From: Nitratiruptor sp.
Lineage (GTDB): Bacteria; Campylobacterota; Campylobacteria; Campylobacterales; Nitratiruptoraceae
NCBI GenBank assembly: GCA_015494505.1
Contig: WGBB01000165.1
Location: forward strand, 1-8,037
Direction: 5' to 3'
Length of the DNA stretch: 8,037 nt
Shown here: positions 1 to 6,664 of the stretch, piece by piece
Position numbering within the stretch: the first letter of the stretch is position 1
How the letters are laid out: each line of letters starts with the position of its first letter
The notes under the pieces: model-generated
What the model was told of the DNA's origin: nothing
What the model saw: the letters and a program-made list of their open reading frames with translations, nothing else
The model's database searches: none
Program-made: the position numbers and the translations under genes

Positions 1-1070
1 GCTTGCTTGAGCAAAAGCAGCATCGGCTCTTTGGAAGGGGGATTGGCATTGGGCGGGAAGTAGCCGAATATCTCATCCATATAAAGCAGCGCGCGCAGTG
101 CCGCCGTGCCGCTTTGGCGGCGCATCCACGAAATGAGGCGGTTAAGCAGGAGAGTTACGAAAAACATTCGCTCGTTGTCGCTTAAGTGCGCGATGTACAT
201 GATGGAGATTTTCGGTTTGCCGCTTTCTGTATAGAGGAGTTTTCCTACATCGAGAGGTTCGCCTTGGAGCCAGTTGGAAAAGGAGGGGTTGGAGATTATG
301 TTGTTGATTTTGAGTGCCAGCTGCATGCGCTCCTGTTTGGGATAAAAGCCTTCCAGCGGAAGGACGCCTATCTTTTTAAAAGGTGGGGCGATGATGGCGG
401 CGATGAGATTTTCGAGACTGAGGTTTTCACCCTTTTTCCAATAAAAATCGAGAATGTTGGATATGAGGATGGCTTCGTTGCTACCCGTTTTTTGTGCAAT
501 ACCCAAAAGTGCTAAAAGACTGTTTGTAGTGGATGAGAGCAAATAGGTATAGCTATCGCTATCCTCGCGCACTTCACGAGATGGCGCATCAAACGATGCA
601 AGGATAGAGATAGGTATACCGGCGCTACTGCCCGGTGTGTAGATAAGAAATTCGGCACTCTCTTTGAGTCTTTTAATACGCTCTTTGGTTTGGTAGAAGC
701 TCTCGATGCCTTCTTGCCACGTCTTGGCGATCTTGGCGGCATATTCTTTTACGCTGAGCCCTTTTTTGGATGCTTCGAGAGGGTCTACCCAGGGAGCAAA
801 CTCTTCGGGAGAGAGATTTTCAAAAGCGAGCAAGAGATTGCCCATGTCACCTTTTGGGTCGATGACGAGGGCGGGAATTTTATCGATTGCCGCCTCTTCG
901 AGCAGCCCGATTCCCAGCCCCGTCTTGCCGCTACCGGTCATACCGATGATAGCGGCATGGGTGGTCAGATGCTTGTTTTTAAGAAGCTCCAAAAGACCGG
1001 TCTCTTCTCCATTGGTATCTACCTGTTTACCGAGATAGAAAAGACCGAGTTTTTCGTAGATTTGGTTCAT
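1..1070 (-). CDS. HerA/DUF87-like P-loop ATPase, partial (C-terminus off left edge)
   Basis: This reading frame is open from ATG at 1070 to the window edge and gives 356 residues with no stop. A Walker A motif GMTGSGKT lies at residues 43-50, followed by VIDPKGDMGNLL at about 69-80, the region where HerA-type ATPases bind and read out nucleotide. The stretch YTPGSSAGIPISIL (about 144-157) and the Walker B-like LLYMDEIFGYFPP (328-340) are typical of the large HerA/DUF87 (COG0433) ATP-binding proteins, which in many bacteria are roughly 500-800 residues long. Members are related to DNA-translocating ATPases, but the cellular role of this subgroup is not established. The gene starts 23 bases after the DUF2853 gene on the same strand and probably shares its transcript. 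No clear Shine-Dalgarno sequence precedes the ATG. Family assignment is firm; substrate and function are unknown. Confidence 0.85.
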   Translation of the reverse strand, partial: MNQIYEKLGLFYLGKQVDTNGEETGLLELLKNKHLTTHAAIIGMTGSGKTGLGIGLLEEAAIDKIPALVIDPKGDMGNLLLAFENLSPEEFAPWVDPLEASKKGLSVKEYAAKIAKTWQEGIESFYQTKERIKRLKESAEFLIYTPGSSAGIPISILASFDAPSREVREDSDSYTYLLSSTTNSLLALLGIAQKTGSNEAILISNILDFYWKKGENLSLENLIAAIIAPPFKKIGVLPLEGFYPKQERMQLALKINNIISNPSFSNWLQGEPLDVGKLLYTESGKPKISIMYIAHLSDNERMFFVTLLLNRLISWMRRQSGTAALRALLYMDEIFGYFPPNANPPSKEPMLLLLKQ

Positions 1071-1093
1071 AGCGGTTGGGTTATATAGTGGGG

Positions 1094-1438
1094 TTATTTT
1101 TTGAATCTATCTTCTTTTTTGAATTTTTTTACCAAAAGGTAGTAAAAAATCGCGCGGTATTTATTGCGGTTGGATGCTCCCATCTTTTCGCACACCTCTT
1201 TGAGAGCTGCATCGAGCTTGTCGTCGCTAGCATCGATCATCAGTTTTTTGATGAGGAAGTTTTTCTTCACTCTTTCGAGCTCGCCGCTATCGGAGCAAGA
1301 GACCGTTTCCGCATCTTTTTTGTAGATGGAGGGTCCGAGACTTTTGGTGATGGCGACGAGGAGCTCTTCATCGAATTTGGGTTCGATATCTTTGAGCTTC
1401 TCTTTATACAGAGCGATCTTCTCTTGCAGTTTGTTCAT
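1094..1438 (-). CDS. DUF2853 family protein, 114 aa
   Basis: The protein is 114 residues, small, charged and predicted to be soluble and helical, with no signal peptide or membrane segment. Its segments GPSIYKKDAETVSCSD, ELERVKKNFLIKKL and SNRNKYRAIFYYLLVKKF match what I recall as the conserved core of DUF2853, a family of about 100-115 residues with no known biochemical function. The start at 1438 is chosen because an AAGGAGT ribosome binding site lies 5 bases upstream. A longer frame begins at 1468 but would run through that site. A TATAAT box sits about 34 bases upstream of the start. The gene is first in an apparent two-gene unit with the HerA-like ATPase. The family call is confident; no function is proposed. 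Confidence 0.88.
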   Translation of the reverse strand: MNKLQEKIALYKEKLKDIEPKFDEELLVAITKSLGPSIYKKDAETVSCSDSGELERVKKNFLIKKLMIDASDDKLDAALKEVCEKMGASNRNKYRAIFYYLLVKKFKKEDRFKK

Positions 1439-1443
1439 GGTAG

Positions 1444-1450
1444 ACTCCTT
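1444..1450 (-). promoter_or_regulatory. Ribosome binding site of the DUF2853 gene
   Basis: On the minus strand this reads AAGGAGT and ends 5 bases before the ATG at 1438. It decides the start in favour of MNKLQEK over the in-frame ATG at 1468, which has no comparable site. Confidence 0.85.
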
Positions 1451-1471
1451 GTAATTGACCAAGATCAATAA

Positions 1472-1477
1472 ATTATA
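1472..1477 (-). promoter_or_regulatory. Putative -10 box for the DUF2853-ATPase unit
   Basis: A consensus TATAAT reads on the minus strand. The start of transcription would fall near 1465, leaving a leader of roughly 27 bases that includes the ribosome binding site. No convincing -35 box is visible, which is usual for Campylobacterota promoters. Confidence 0.6.
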
Positions 1478-1508
1478 CTTGTAGAAATCTGATTAATTCC
1501 TTAAATTA

Positions 1509-1517
1509 TGATAAAAT
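1509..1517 (+). promoter_or_regulatory. Putative extended -10 box (TGATAAAAT) for the pqi operon
   Basis: The bases TGATAAAAT combine a TG extension with a TAAAAT hexamer at 1512-1517. The predicted transcription start, about 7 bases further on, falls at or next to the ATG at 1524. If this is the promoter, the pqi transcript has almost no leader. The minus-strand -10 box of the divergent DUF2853 gene is about 35 bases away, so the two units share this 85-base gap. Confidence 0.55.
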
Positions 1518-1523
1518 TTCAGA

Positions 1524-2141
1524 ATGTATAGAAGAGACCTGATTATATGTGATAGATGCCAAAGCATCAATAAAAGACTTCCCCTCGCAGCCAAAGAGGA
1601 GGCACGCTGTGCAGAGTGCGGGGCGATGCTCTATAGTAGCGACGTGGGCTTGGAGTATAAGATTCTCTCTTGGAGCTTGACCGCCCTTGTGCTCTTCGTG
1701 CTGGCGAACATCTATCCCGTCATCTCCATCGATATTGCCGGAATGAGCGGTAGTCTCACCATCCTTGAGGCTATTAGCAGGCTTTATGACGAGGGGTTTT
1801 TGTTTGTCTCCTTTTTTGCGCTTTTGGTATTGGTGGTGTTTCCCTTTTTATTGATGAGTTTCCTTTTTGCTTTCTCGCTCTTTGCAGTAGCCGGTATCGA
1901 AAAGGAGGCGGCAAAGACGCTGCTCTTGGGCGTTTCGGTCATTCGACGTTGGAGCATGCTCGATATCTTTTTCATCTCCGTCCTTGTAGCCATGATAAAA
2001 ATATATGAATATGCACGTATCGAATTTGGTGTCGCATTTTGGGCATTGGCCTCTTTTATCGTGCTAGAGATTTTGCTCGTGCGTATGGTGCCAGTGGGGC
2101 AGCTATGGGATGTATGGGAGAGGCGCTACCATGCTGCTTAA
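1524..2141 (+). CDS. pqiA: PqiA-like inner membrane protein, first half-length copy (205 aa)
   Basis: This is a PqiA/YebS-family membrane protein, thought to work with the MCE protein PqiB in moving lipids between the two membranes. A zinc-ribbon-like cysteine set (C9, C12, C29, C32) at the N-terminus is followed by about four hydrophobic segments, near residues 47-68, 92-123, 144-161 and 167-188. The family landmarks ANIYPV (61-66) and RRWSMLDIFF (141-150) are present. Escherichia coli PqiA is about 417 residues and carries this unit twice in one chain; here there is one unit per protein, and the second is encoded by the next gene, whose start overlaps this stop by 11 bases. The start at 1524 has no Shine-Dalgarno sequence and sits right at the predicted transcription start. 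No other in-frame start looks better. Family call confident; the symbol denotes only half of the classical protein. Confidence 0.85.
   Translation: MYRRDLIICDRCQSINKRLPLAAKEEARCAECGAMLYSSDVGLEYKILSWSLTALVLFVLANIYPVISIDIAGMSGSLTILEAISRLYDEGFLFVSFFALLVLVVFPFLLMSFLFAFSLFAVAGIEKEAAKTLLLGVSVIRRWSMLDIFFISVLVAMIKIYEYARIEFGVAFWALASFIVLEILLVRMVPVGQLWDVWERRYHAA
2116..2123 (+). promoter_or_regulatory. Ribosome binding site of the second pqiA-like gene
   Basis: GGGAGAGG ends 7 bases before the ATG at 2131, inside the end of the previous gene. It favours the 191-residue product beginning MLLKCPYC over the in-frame ATG at 2110. Confidence 0.7.
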
Positions 2142-2706
2142 GTGTCCCTACTGCGAAGCTACTAACGAAAACAGCACTCGCTGCGGACGGTGCGGTCTCT
2201 ACATAGGGCTTGAGCGTACCGCTTCATTGCATAAAAGCCTAGCCTATCTCATAGCAGCTATCATTTTTTACATCCCGGCCAATATCTATCCGGTGCTTCA
2301 GACAAGCAAATTCGCCGCCACGCACGGCAGCACGATTTTTGAAGGTGTGGTGCAGATGTGGCAAAGTGGCGACTATCCCGTAGCTATCATCATTTTTACG
2401 GCATCCATCTTTATCCCCTTGGCCAAGTTTGGAGTGCTTTTATATCTCAATTACACGCTCGCTCGCTGTGCGCCCAAGAATGTTCGTAGGCGCATTTTCC
2501 TCTACCATCTCATCGAATTGACCGGGCCCTGGTCGCTTATCGACGTCTTTGTGGTGTTGATACTCGTGGCTTTGATACATTTTCAAAATATAGCTATAAT
2601 CCCCGGTATCGGGGTGAGCTCTTTTGCGCTGATGGTGGTACTCACAATCCTGAGCGCAAATGCCATAGACCCAAGAATTTTAGGAGAGCAGTGTGAGAAA
2701 CGATGA
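2131..2706 (+). CDS. pqiA: PqiA-like inner membrane protein, second half-length copy (191 aa)
   Basis: This is the second PqiA-type unit of the operon. It has cysteines at residues 5, 8, 18 and 21 in a CPYC...CGRC zinc-ribbon arrangement, then about four membrane segments near 37-56, 83-107, 133-152 and 157-178. The landmarks ANIYPV (50-55) and GPWSLIDVF (132-140) mirror ANIYPV and WSMLDIF of the first copy, so the two are paralogous halves. They probably assemble as a heterodimer equivalent to the single two-unit PqiA of E. coli (inference). The start at 2131 is set by the GGGAGAGG site. The gene overlaps its upstream neighbour by 11 bases and the downstream PqiB gene by 14 bases, so translation is likely coupled. 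Extending to ATG 2110 would add seven residues without support. Confidence 0.87.
   Translation: MLLKCPYCEATNENSTRCGRCGLYIGLERTASLHKSLAYLIAAIIFYIPANIYPVLQTSKFAATHGSTIFEGVVQMWQSGDYPVAIIIFTASIFIPLAKFGVLLYLNYTLARCAPKNVRRRIFLYHLIELTGPWSLIDVFVVLILVALIHFQNIAIIPGIGVSSFALMVVLTILSANAIDPRILGEQCEKR
2681..2688 (+). promoter_or_regulatory. Ribosome binding site of pqiB (GTG start)
   Basis: TAGGAGAG lies within the end of the preceding gene, with the AGGAGA core five bases before the GTG at 2693. It supports the non-ATG start of pqiB. Confidence 0.75.
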
Positions 2707-4303
2707 TGTCGTCGAAGTAAAAATCAAAAAACGTGAAGTCCATTTTATAGTCTGGCTCGTTCCTCTGGTAGCTCTCATTATCGGGGGCTGGATGGTCTAT
2801 AAATACTACTCTAAGCTGGGCCCTTTAGTGCAAATAACTTTCAAAAACAGCGGGGGACTCGAACCCAAGCAGTCCATCGTCAAGTTTCGTGATGTCAAAG
2901 TTGGGACGGTGGAGCGCATAGAGATTTTGCGCAAAGCAGAAGGTGTGAGTGTCTATGTACGCATGGACAAGGATGTGGAACCTTTTTTAAATGAACATGC
3001 ACGCTTTTGGATAGTCAAGCCAGAAATCGGTCTGGGCAAAGTGCGAGGACTCGATGCTTTGATGAGCGGAGCCTACATACAGATGGATAGCAAACTAGGA
3101 GGCGAGAGCAAGTATCGATTTAAAGGTTTGGAAGAGCCGCCTCTTGAGATTGGCGATGAAGCGGGAAGGACATTTGTTTTGCAAGCTCCCACCTCCTATG
3201 CACTCAGTGCCGGCTTGCCTGTTTTTTACAAGGATATCCAAGTAGGCACCATCAAAAAAATAGACCTTGGCAAAAAGGGCAGCAAAGTCTTGCTCTACAT
3301 ATTTATTAAAAAGCCCTATGATGCGTATATCAATCGCTCTACCCGTTTTTGGAACCTCAAGGCGGTAGATGTGGGGATAGAGGATGGGCGTTTGCAAGTA
3401 CGTGGCGGTTCACTGGCGCAGCTCCTTCTTGGCGGCATCGCTTTTGCGACGCTGCGCCAAAATGAGGCCAATGTCACGCTTGCCGATCGCTTCTATCTCT
3501 ATCCCTCTTTTGAAGATGCGATGCAAAAGCGCCTAGGCAAGGAACCGCCGAAATTTGAACGCTTCGTTATGGAGTTTCATGATTTGGAGGGGAGTCTGCG
3601 AGTGGGCGATAGCGTGCGTTACCGCGGCTACAAGGTAGGAGAAGTAACGGCGATAGAGGCGAATGTGAGTGCGAATGAACGCACTGTCCCCGCGCGTGTC
3701 ACTGCACGCATAGATATCAATGCCTTCGCATCTACGCAAGATGGATTGCAAACATTGCGCTCGTTGGCAAGAAGCGGGCTAGCGGCTCGTATCGAGAGTG
3801 CCAATATGCTCACAAACTCCAAATATATCGCTCTTGATTTTGGAGCCAAAGGGTATGAAATGCATAAGACCCCCTATGGCTATAGGCTCGCGACGCTACA
3901 TTCTAAAGGCGAAGCGATGATGGAGCATATCAAAAAGATACTGCAAAAACTAGAAAATCTGCCTTTAGAAAAAGCGCTCAATTCCTTTTCCGCTGCGCTT
4001 GATAGTTCGCGTAAGCCTTTGGTGCAGCTACTGCGTGAGTTACGTACCACTTCAAAGAGTCTACGCCAGCTCCTGGAGCAAAATGCGACCAAAACGATGC
4101 CCGCACAGCTCGATAAGACCCTGCTCAAACTCCAAGAGACGATGGAGAGTTTCAAAAAGGCTGCCGATACATATGGTGATAAGTCGCTTTTTAGCGAACA
4201 GCTCAAAGCGACACTCAAAGATATCGACCAGGCATCTAAGGCTTTGAACAAGGTGCTTATCAAAATCTATAAAAAACCCAATACCATCATATTTGGAGAT
4301 TAG
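2693..4303 (+). CDS. pqiB: PqiB: three-MCE-domain periplasmic lipid-transport protein (536 aa)
   Basis: An N-terminal membrane anchor (about residues 17-37) is followed by three MCE/MlaD domains, near 44-136, 160-250 and 290-385. They can be seen from the repeated pattern of a strand followed by LEPKQSIVKFRDVKVGTVERI (only the VKVGTVERI, IQVGTIKKI and YKVGEVTAI cores are compared). A long helical region at about 405-525 ends in KPNTIIFG, a tail common in PqiB proteins. E. coli PqiB, at about 546 residues with three MCE domains and a C-terminal helical needle, matches closely in size and order; the YebT/LetB relative has seven MCE domains, so this is the Pqi type. Known PqiB forms a hexameric tunnel reaching from the inner towards the outer membrane. 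The gene starts at GTG, overlaps the second pqiA by 14 bases and abuts pqiC. Confidence 0.93.
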   Translation: MRNDDVVEVKIKKREVHFIVWLVPLVALIIGGWMVYKYYSKLGPLVQITFKNSGGLEPKQSIVKFRDVKVGTVERIEILRKAEGVSVYVRMDKDVEPFLNEHARFWIVKPEIGLGKVRGLDALMSGAYIQMDSKLGGESKYRFKGLEEPPLEIGDEAGRTFVLQAPTSYALSAGLPVFYKDIQVGTIKKIDLGKKGSKVLLYIFIKKPYDAYINRSTRFWNLKAVDVGIEDGRLQVRGGSLAQLLLGGIAFATLRQNEANVTLADRFYLYPSFEDAMQKRLGKEPPKFERFVMEFHDLEGSLRVGDSVRYRGYKVGEVTAIEANVSANERTVPARVTARIDINAFASTQDGLQTLRSLARSGLAARIESANMLTNSKYIALDFGAKGYEMHKTPYGYRLATLHSKGEAMMEHIKKILQKLENLPLEKALNSFSAALDSSRKPLVQLLRELRTTSKSLRQLLEQNATKTMPAQLDKTLLKLQETMESFKKAADTYGDKSLFSEQLKATLKDIDQASKALNKVLIKIYKKPNTIIFGD

Positions 4304-4831
4304 ATGCGCTGGATTTTACTAGTTTGGGTGCTGTTGCTTAGTGGCTGTGCGACCAAAACCTACTATCTGCCCTCTACCCCGACACCGAAAATCCATCATA
4401 AAATCACCTGCTCCGTAGGAGTGAGCGACGTGCAGCTGCCCGAATATGTTTTGGTGGGGAAACTACTGTTTAAAGAGGGAAACCGTGTGGGCTATGTGGA
4501 GGATTTCGCTTTTGGGGAGGATATCGAACGTTTCTTTACCAAGGCCACCATCGATTATCTGCGCCAAGCGTTGCAAGACCCCGAGGTGATGCGCTATCCT
4601 TGGGAGGTGGAGCGAAGGCCAAAGTTGGTGGTGCGTATCGTAGTGGAGGAGTTTTATCTCGATCGAAAAGAAGATACATTACTGCTGCGTGGACATCTGC
4701 AGATAGATGAAAAGTCCATACCGTTTGCGGTTCACCAAAGCGTGGAAGGCTCTATCACACAAGCGATCGATCGCCTTATTGCGAAATATTTGCAAAAAGT
4801 GGCTACAGCGGTAGGTAAATCTTGTCGATGA
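4304..4831 (+). CDS. pqiC: PqiC-like ABC-type transport auxiliary lipoprotein (175 aa)
   Basis: The protein opens with a lipoprotein signal, MRWILLVWVLLLSGC, with the lipobox LLSGC and the lipidated cysteine at residue 15; alanine at +2 suggests outer membrane sorting. The body, with YYLPSTPTPK after the cysteine and a following VGVSDVQLPEYV, fits the PqiC/YmbA (ABC-type transport auxiliary) lipoprotein family. In E. coli PqiC is the outer membrane partner that docks the PqiB tunnel. The ATG follows directly on the pqiB TAG stop (TAGATG), with GGAG at 4295-4298 as ribosome binding site. The last 29 bases overlap the end of pabB on the other strand. Family call rests on position, lipobox and the N-terminal pattern; sequence similarity in this family is low. 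Confidence 0.85.
   Translation: MRWILLVWVLLLSGCATKTYYLPSTPTPKIHHKITCSVGVSDVQLPEYVLVGKLLFKEGNRVGYVEDFAFGEDIERFFTKATIDYLRQALQDPEVMRYPWEVERRPKLVVRIVVEEFYLDRKEDTLLLRGHLQIDEKSIPFAVHQSVEGSITQAIDRLIAKYLQKVATAVGKSCR
4763..4774. repeat. 12-base perfect palindrome inside pqiC
   Basis: GCGATCGATCGC is perfectly self-complementary. It encodes part of QAIDRLIA near the end of PqiC, and is likely a by-product of codon choice. It is listed because a second, longer palindrome follows about 80 bases on. Confidence 0.5.
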
Positions 4832-5744
4832 GCTCTTGGTATTCGCTGCGAGCGTCACTATCGATAGTGATGCCTCCGCCGCTTTTATAGACCAGTCCTT
4901 CAGGTGTTTTTTCGATATAGCGTATCATTACGGCGCTATCGAGATTAACGCCGTCGAAGTAGCCAAAGACCCCTGTGTAGAATCCTCGCTCGTACCCTTC
5001 GGCCTTTTCGATGATACGGCAGGTGGAGCTTTTAGGAGCGCCTGTGATGGAGCCGGCCGGCAAGAGTGCGTCGAAAATCTTCCCAAGATGCTCGCGCCAG
5101 TCGCTAGGGAGTGTGCCGGTGATTTCGCTCGATACTTGCAAAAGCTCCTTGTTGCCGGCACGGATTTTGTCCACGTAGCGAAAGCGCTGTACGCGCACGC
5201 CCGTGGCCACCATAGCCAGGTCGTTTCGTAAAAGGTCCACCACCATCACATGCTCGGCCATCTCTTTGGTATCGGCGAGGATGCGCTTTTTGGCATCGGG
5301 AAGCGTGGCGTCGATGGTGCCTTTCATAGGATAGGTGGCGATGGTCTCGCCTTCGATGCGCACGAAGCGCTCGGGCGAAAAGCAGATAAAGCGTCCTTGG
5401 AAATAGAGTTTGAATTTGGCCTGCACCGCAAAAAAGATATCTTCGAGGCTGTGGGTGGTGCGAATGGGAGTGGGGAAGGTGAGATTGAGAAGATAGGTAT
5501 TGCCGGCGCGTATTTCTTGCTGGACATAGTCGAAAGCTTTTTTGTAGCGCTCAAAGGAGATAGGCTCTTTGTGCAAAATTTTGGGGTAGATTTTGGCGGG
5601 GAGATTGTAGCTGCGAAAGCCTGGGACTTTGAAATGGATGTCATGAATCTTATCGATAGGTTCAGCAAAAATATGGCGTTTTTGATAATCTATGACGAAT
5701 AAAAAGGGGATACGCCGCGCGGCATAGTAGGAGAGTCTATCCAT
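4803..5744 (-). CDS. pabB: Aminodeoxychorismate synthase component I (PabB), 313 aa
   Basis: The enzyme converts chorismate, with ammonia normally supplied by PabA, into 4-amino-4-deoxychorismate on the way to p-aminobenzoate and folate. The chorismate-binding fold is clear from TYPMKGTI (137-144), VVDLLRNDL (168-176), LPAGSITGAPK (228-238) and the C-terminal SGGGITIDSD (288-297). Lysine 141 in the PMKGT motif is the residue that marks PabB; anthranilate synthase TrpE has alanine there. At 313 residues it is much shorter than E. coli PabB (about 453) because it lacks most of the N-terminal part, as in other short bacterial forms. There is no fused lyase (PabC) domain and no PabA in the window. 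The start at 5744 lies within the end of pyrB (8-base overlap) and has no good ribosome binding site, so translational coupling is likely. Its 3' end overlaps pqiC. Confidence 0.92.
   Translation of the reverse strand: MDRLSYYAARRIPFLFVIDYQKRHIFAEPIDKIHDIHFKVPGFRSYNLPAKIYPKILHKEPISFERYKKAFDYVQQEIRAGNTYLLNLTFPTPIRTTHSLEDIFFAVQAKFKLYFQGRFICFSPERFVRIEGETIATYPMKGTIDATLPDAKKRILADTKEMAEHVMVVDLLRNDLAMVATGVRVQRFRYVDKIRAGNKELLQVSSEITGTLPSDWREHLGKIFDALLPAGSITGAPKSSTCRIIEKAEGYERGFYTGVFGYFDGVNLDSAVMIRYIEKTPEGLVYKSGGGITIDSDARSEYQELIDKIYLPL
4855..4870. repeat. 16-base perfect palindrome in the 3' end of pabB
   Basis: TCACTATCGATAGTGA is perfectly self-complementary and centred at 4862/4863. It lies 23 bases past the pqiC stop, within codons for the conserved GITIDSD of PabB. 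There is no loop and no T-run after it on either strand, so it is not a standard terminator. It may be chance. Confidence 0.5.
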
Positions 5745-6609
5745 TGATGAGCGTCTCGAGCACAGCCATGCGTACCGCCACGCCGTTGCGCACCTGTTCG
5801 AGCACTTTGCAGCGAGGGTCAGCTAATACTTCGTCGCTGATATCGATGTTGCGATGCACGGGGCCGGGGTGCAAGATGATGAGGTCTCGATCGCCGATGA
5901 GCTCGCGCGTGATGCAAAAGTCGTTGCCGTAATCGCGCAAACTCGCATAAATCGGATATTTGTGGCGCTCGGTCTGGGTGCGCAGGCTCATAATCACGTC
6001 TACTTCGTCGATAACGTCGCGGATATTATGCGTCATAGGTAGATCGATACTTGGCAAAAACTGAGGAGGCGCTACCAATATCACCTCCATGCCAAAACGC
6101 CTCAAAAGCTCTATGTTTGAATTTGCTACGCGCGAATTTTTGATATCGCCTACGATCGCGATCTTTTTGCCTTCCACATCGCCTAGATGGCGTCGTATCG
6201 TAAAAAGATCGAGGAGTGCCTGGGTGGGATGCGCATGGGCACCGTCGCCGCCGTTGATGAGAGAGCAGTTGACATGGCGAGCGAGGATATTGGGCACGCC
6301 GGCACTTTTGTGGCGTACCACGATGGCGTGCGGACCCATGGCATCGAGATTGGCCGCGGTGTCGAAGAGCGTTTCGCCCTTTTTGGTAGAGCTCTTTGCC
6401 ACATCGAGGCTCACTACCTCCGCTCCCAGCCGCTTGGCGGCCACTTCGAAGCTACTGCGCGTGCGCGTGGAGTTTTCAAAAAAGATGGTGATAATGAGTT
6501 TATCGGCGAGTGTTTTTGGGGACTCGCTCAAAAATATTTCTGCACGCCTATAAAGAGCGATTATCTCTTCTTTGCTAAAATCTTGTGTGGTGATGAGATG
6601 TTTTGCCAT
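5737..6609 (-). CDS. pyrB: Aspartate carbamoyltransferase catalytic chain (290 aa)
   Basis: PyrB joins carbamoyl phosphate and aspartate to make N-carbamoylaspartate, the first committed step of pyrimidine synthesis in the cytoplasm. The carbamoyl phosphate signature is FENSTRTRSSFE (44-55). Further family residues are SSTKKGETL (73-81), HPTQALLDL (127-135), the aspartate-side region with MSLRTQTER (207-215), and HPGPVHRNIDI (247-257). Length matches catalytic chains of the family (about 290-310). No pyrI regulatory chain is seen nearby. The start at 6609 is the natural family start, with GAGG ten bases upstream as a weak ribosome binding site. A TATAAT box at 6639-6644 gives a short leader. 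The stop TAG overlaps the pabB start by 8 bases. Carbamoyl-phosphate synthase is not in the window. Confidence 0.97.
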   Translation of the reverse strand: MAKHLITTQDFSKEEIIALYRRAEIFLSESPKTLADKLIITIFFENSTRTRSSFEVAAKRLGAEVVSLDVAKSSTKKGETLFDTAANLDAMGPHAIVVRHKSAGVPNILARHVNCSLINGGDGAHAHPTQALLDLFTIRRHLGDVEGKKIAIVGDIKNSRVANSNIELLRRFGMEVILVAPPQFLPSIDLPMTHNIRDVIDEVDVIMSLRTQTERHKYPIYASLRDYGNDFCITRELIGDRDLIILHPGPVHRNIDISDEVLADPRCKVLEQVRNGVAVRMAVLETLING

Positions 6610-6635
6610 TTCACAATTGCCTCACATTCGTTTGT

Positions 6636-6641
6636 TATATT
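6636..6641 (+). promoter_or_regulatory. Putative -10 box of the glycine-zipper gene
   Basis: TATATT reads on the plus strand, with TATTAT at 6638-6643 as an alternative register. Transcription would start near 6648-6650, giving a leader of about 15-17 bases with the ribosome binding site. It overlaps the pyrB -10 box on the other strand. Confidence 0.5.
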
Positions 6642-6644
6642 ATA
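6639..6644 (-). promoter_or_regulatory. Putative -10 box of pyrB-pabB
   Basis: Consensus TATAAT on the minus strand, about 30 bases before the pyrB ATG. Bases 6636-6644 form the odd palindrome TATA-T-TATA, so both strands present a -10-like hexamer over the same bases. Confidence 0.6.
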
Positions 6645-6651
6645 CAAAAAT

Positions 6652-6661
6652 AAAGGAGGGG
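6652..6661 (+). promoter_or_regulatory. Strong ribosome binding site of the glycine-zipper gene
   Basis: AAAGGAGGGG contains a full AGGAGG core ending five bases before the ATG at 6665. It rules out the in-frame ATG at 6572, which lies inside pyrB on the opposite strand. Confidence 0.9.
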
Positions 6662-6664
6662 AAA

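Noticed and set aside
108..121. GCCGC-TTTG-GCGGC hairpin
   Set aside because: It lies deep inside the ATPase coding region, is short, and has no T-run; it is probably due to codon choice.
1080..1087. TATATAA on the minus strand just before the HerA-like ATPase as its own promoter
   Set aside because: It would place transcription start only a few bases from the ATG and is a weak match; shared transcription with the DUF2853 gene 23 bases upstream is simpler. Not excluded.
3..1471. Several open plus-strand frames opposite the ATPase and DUF2853 genes
   Set aside because: They mirror the minus-strand genes, have no ribosome binding sites and show no recognisable family pattern, while the minus-strand proteins have clear motifs.
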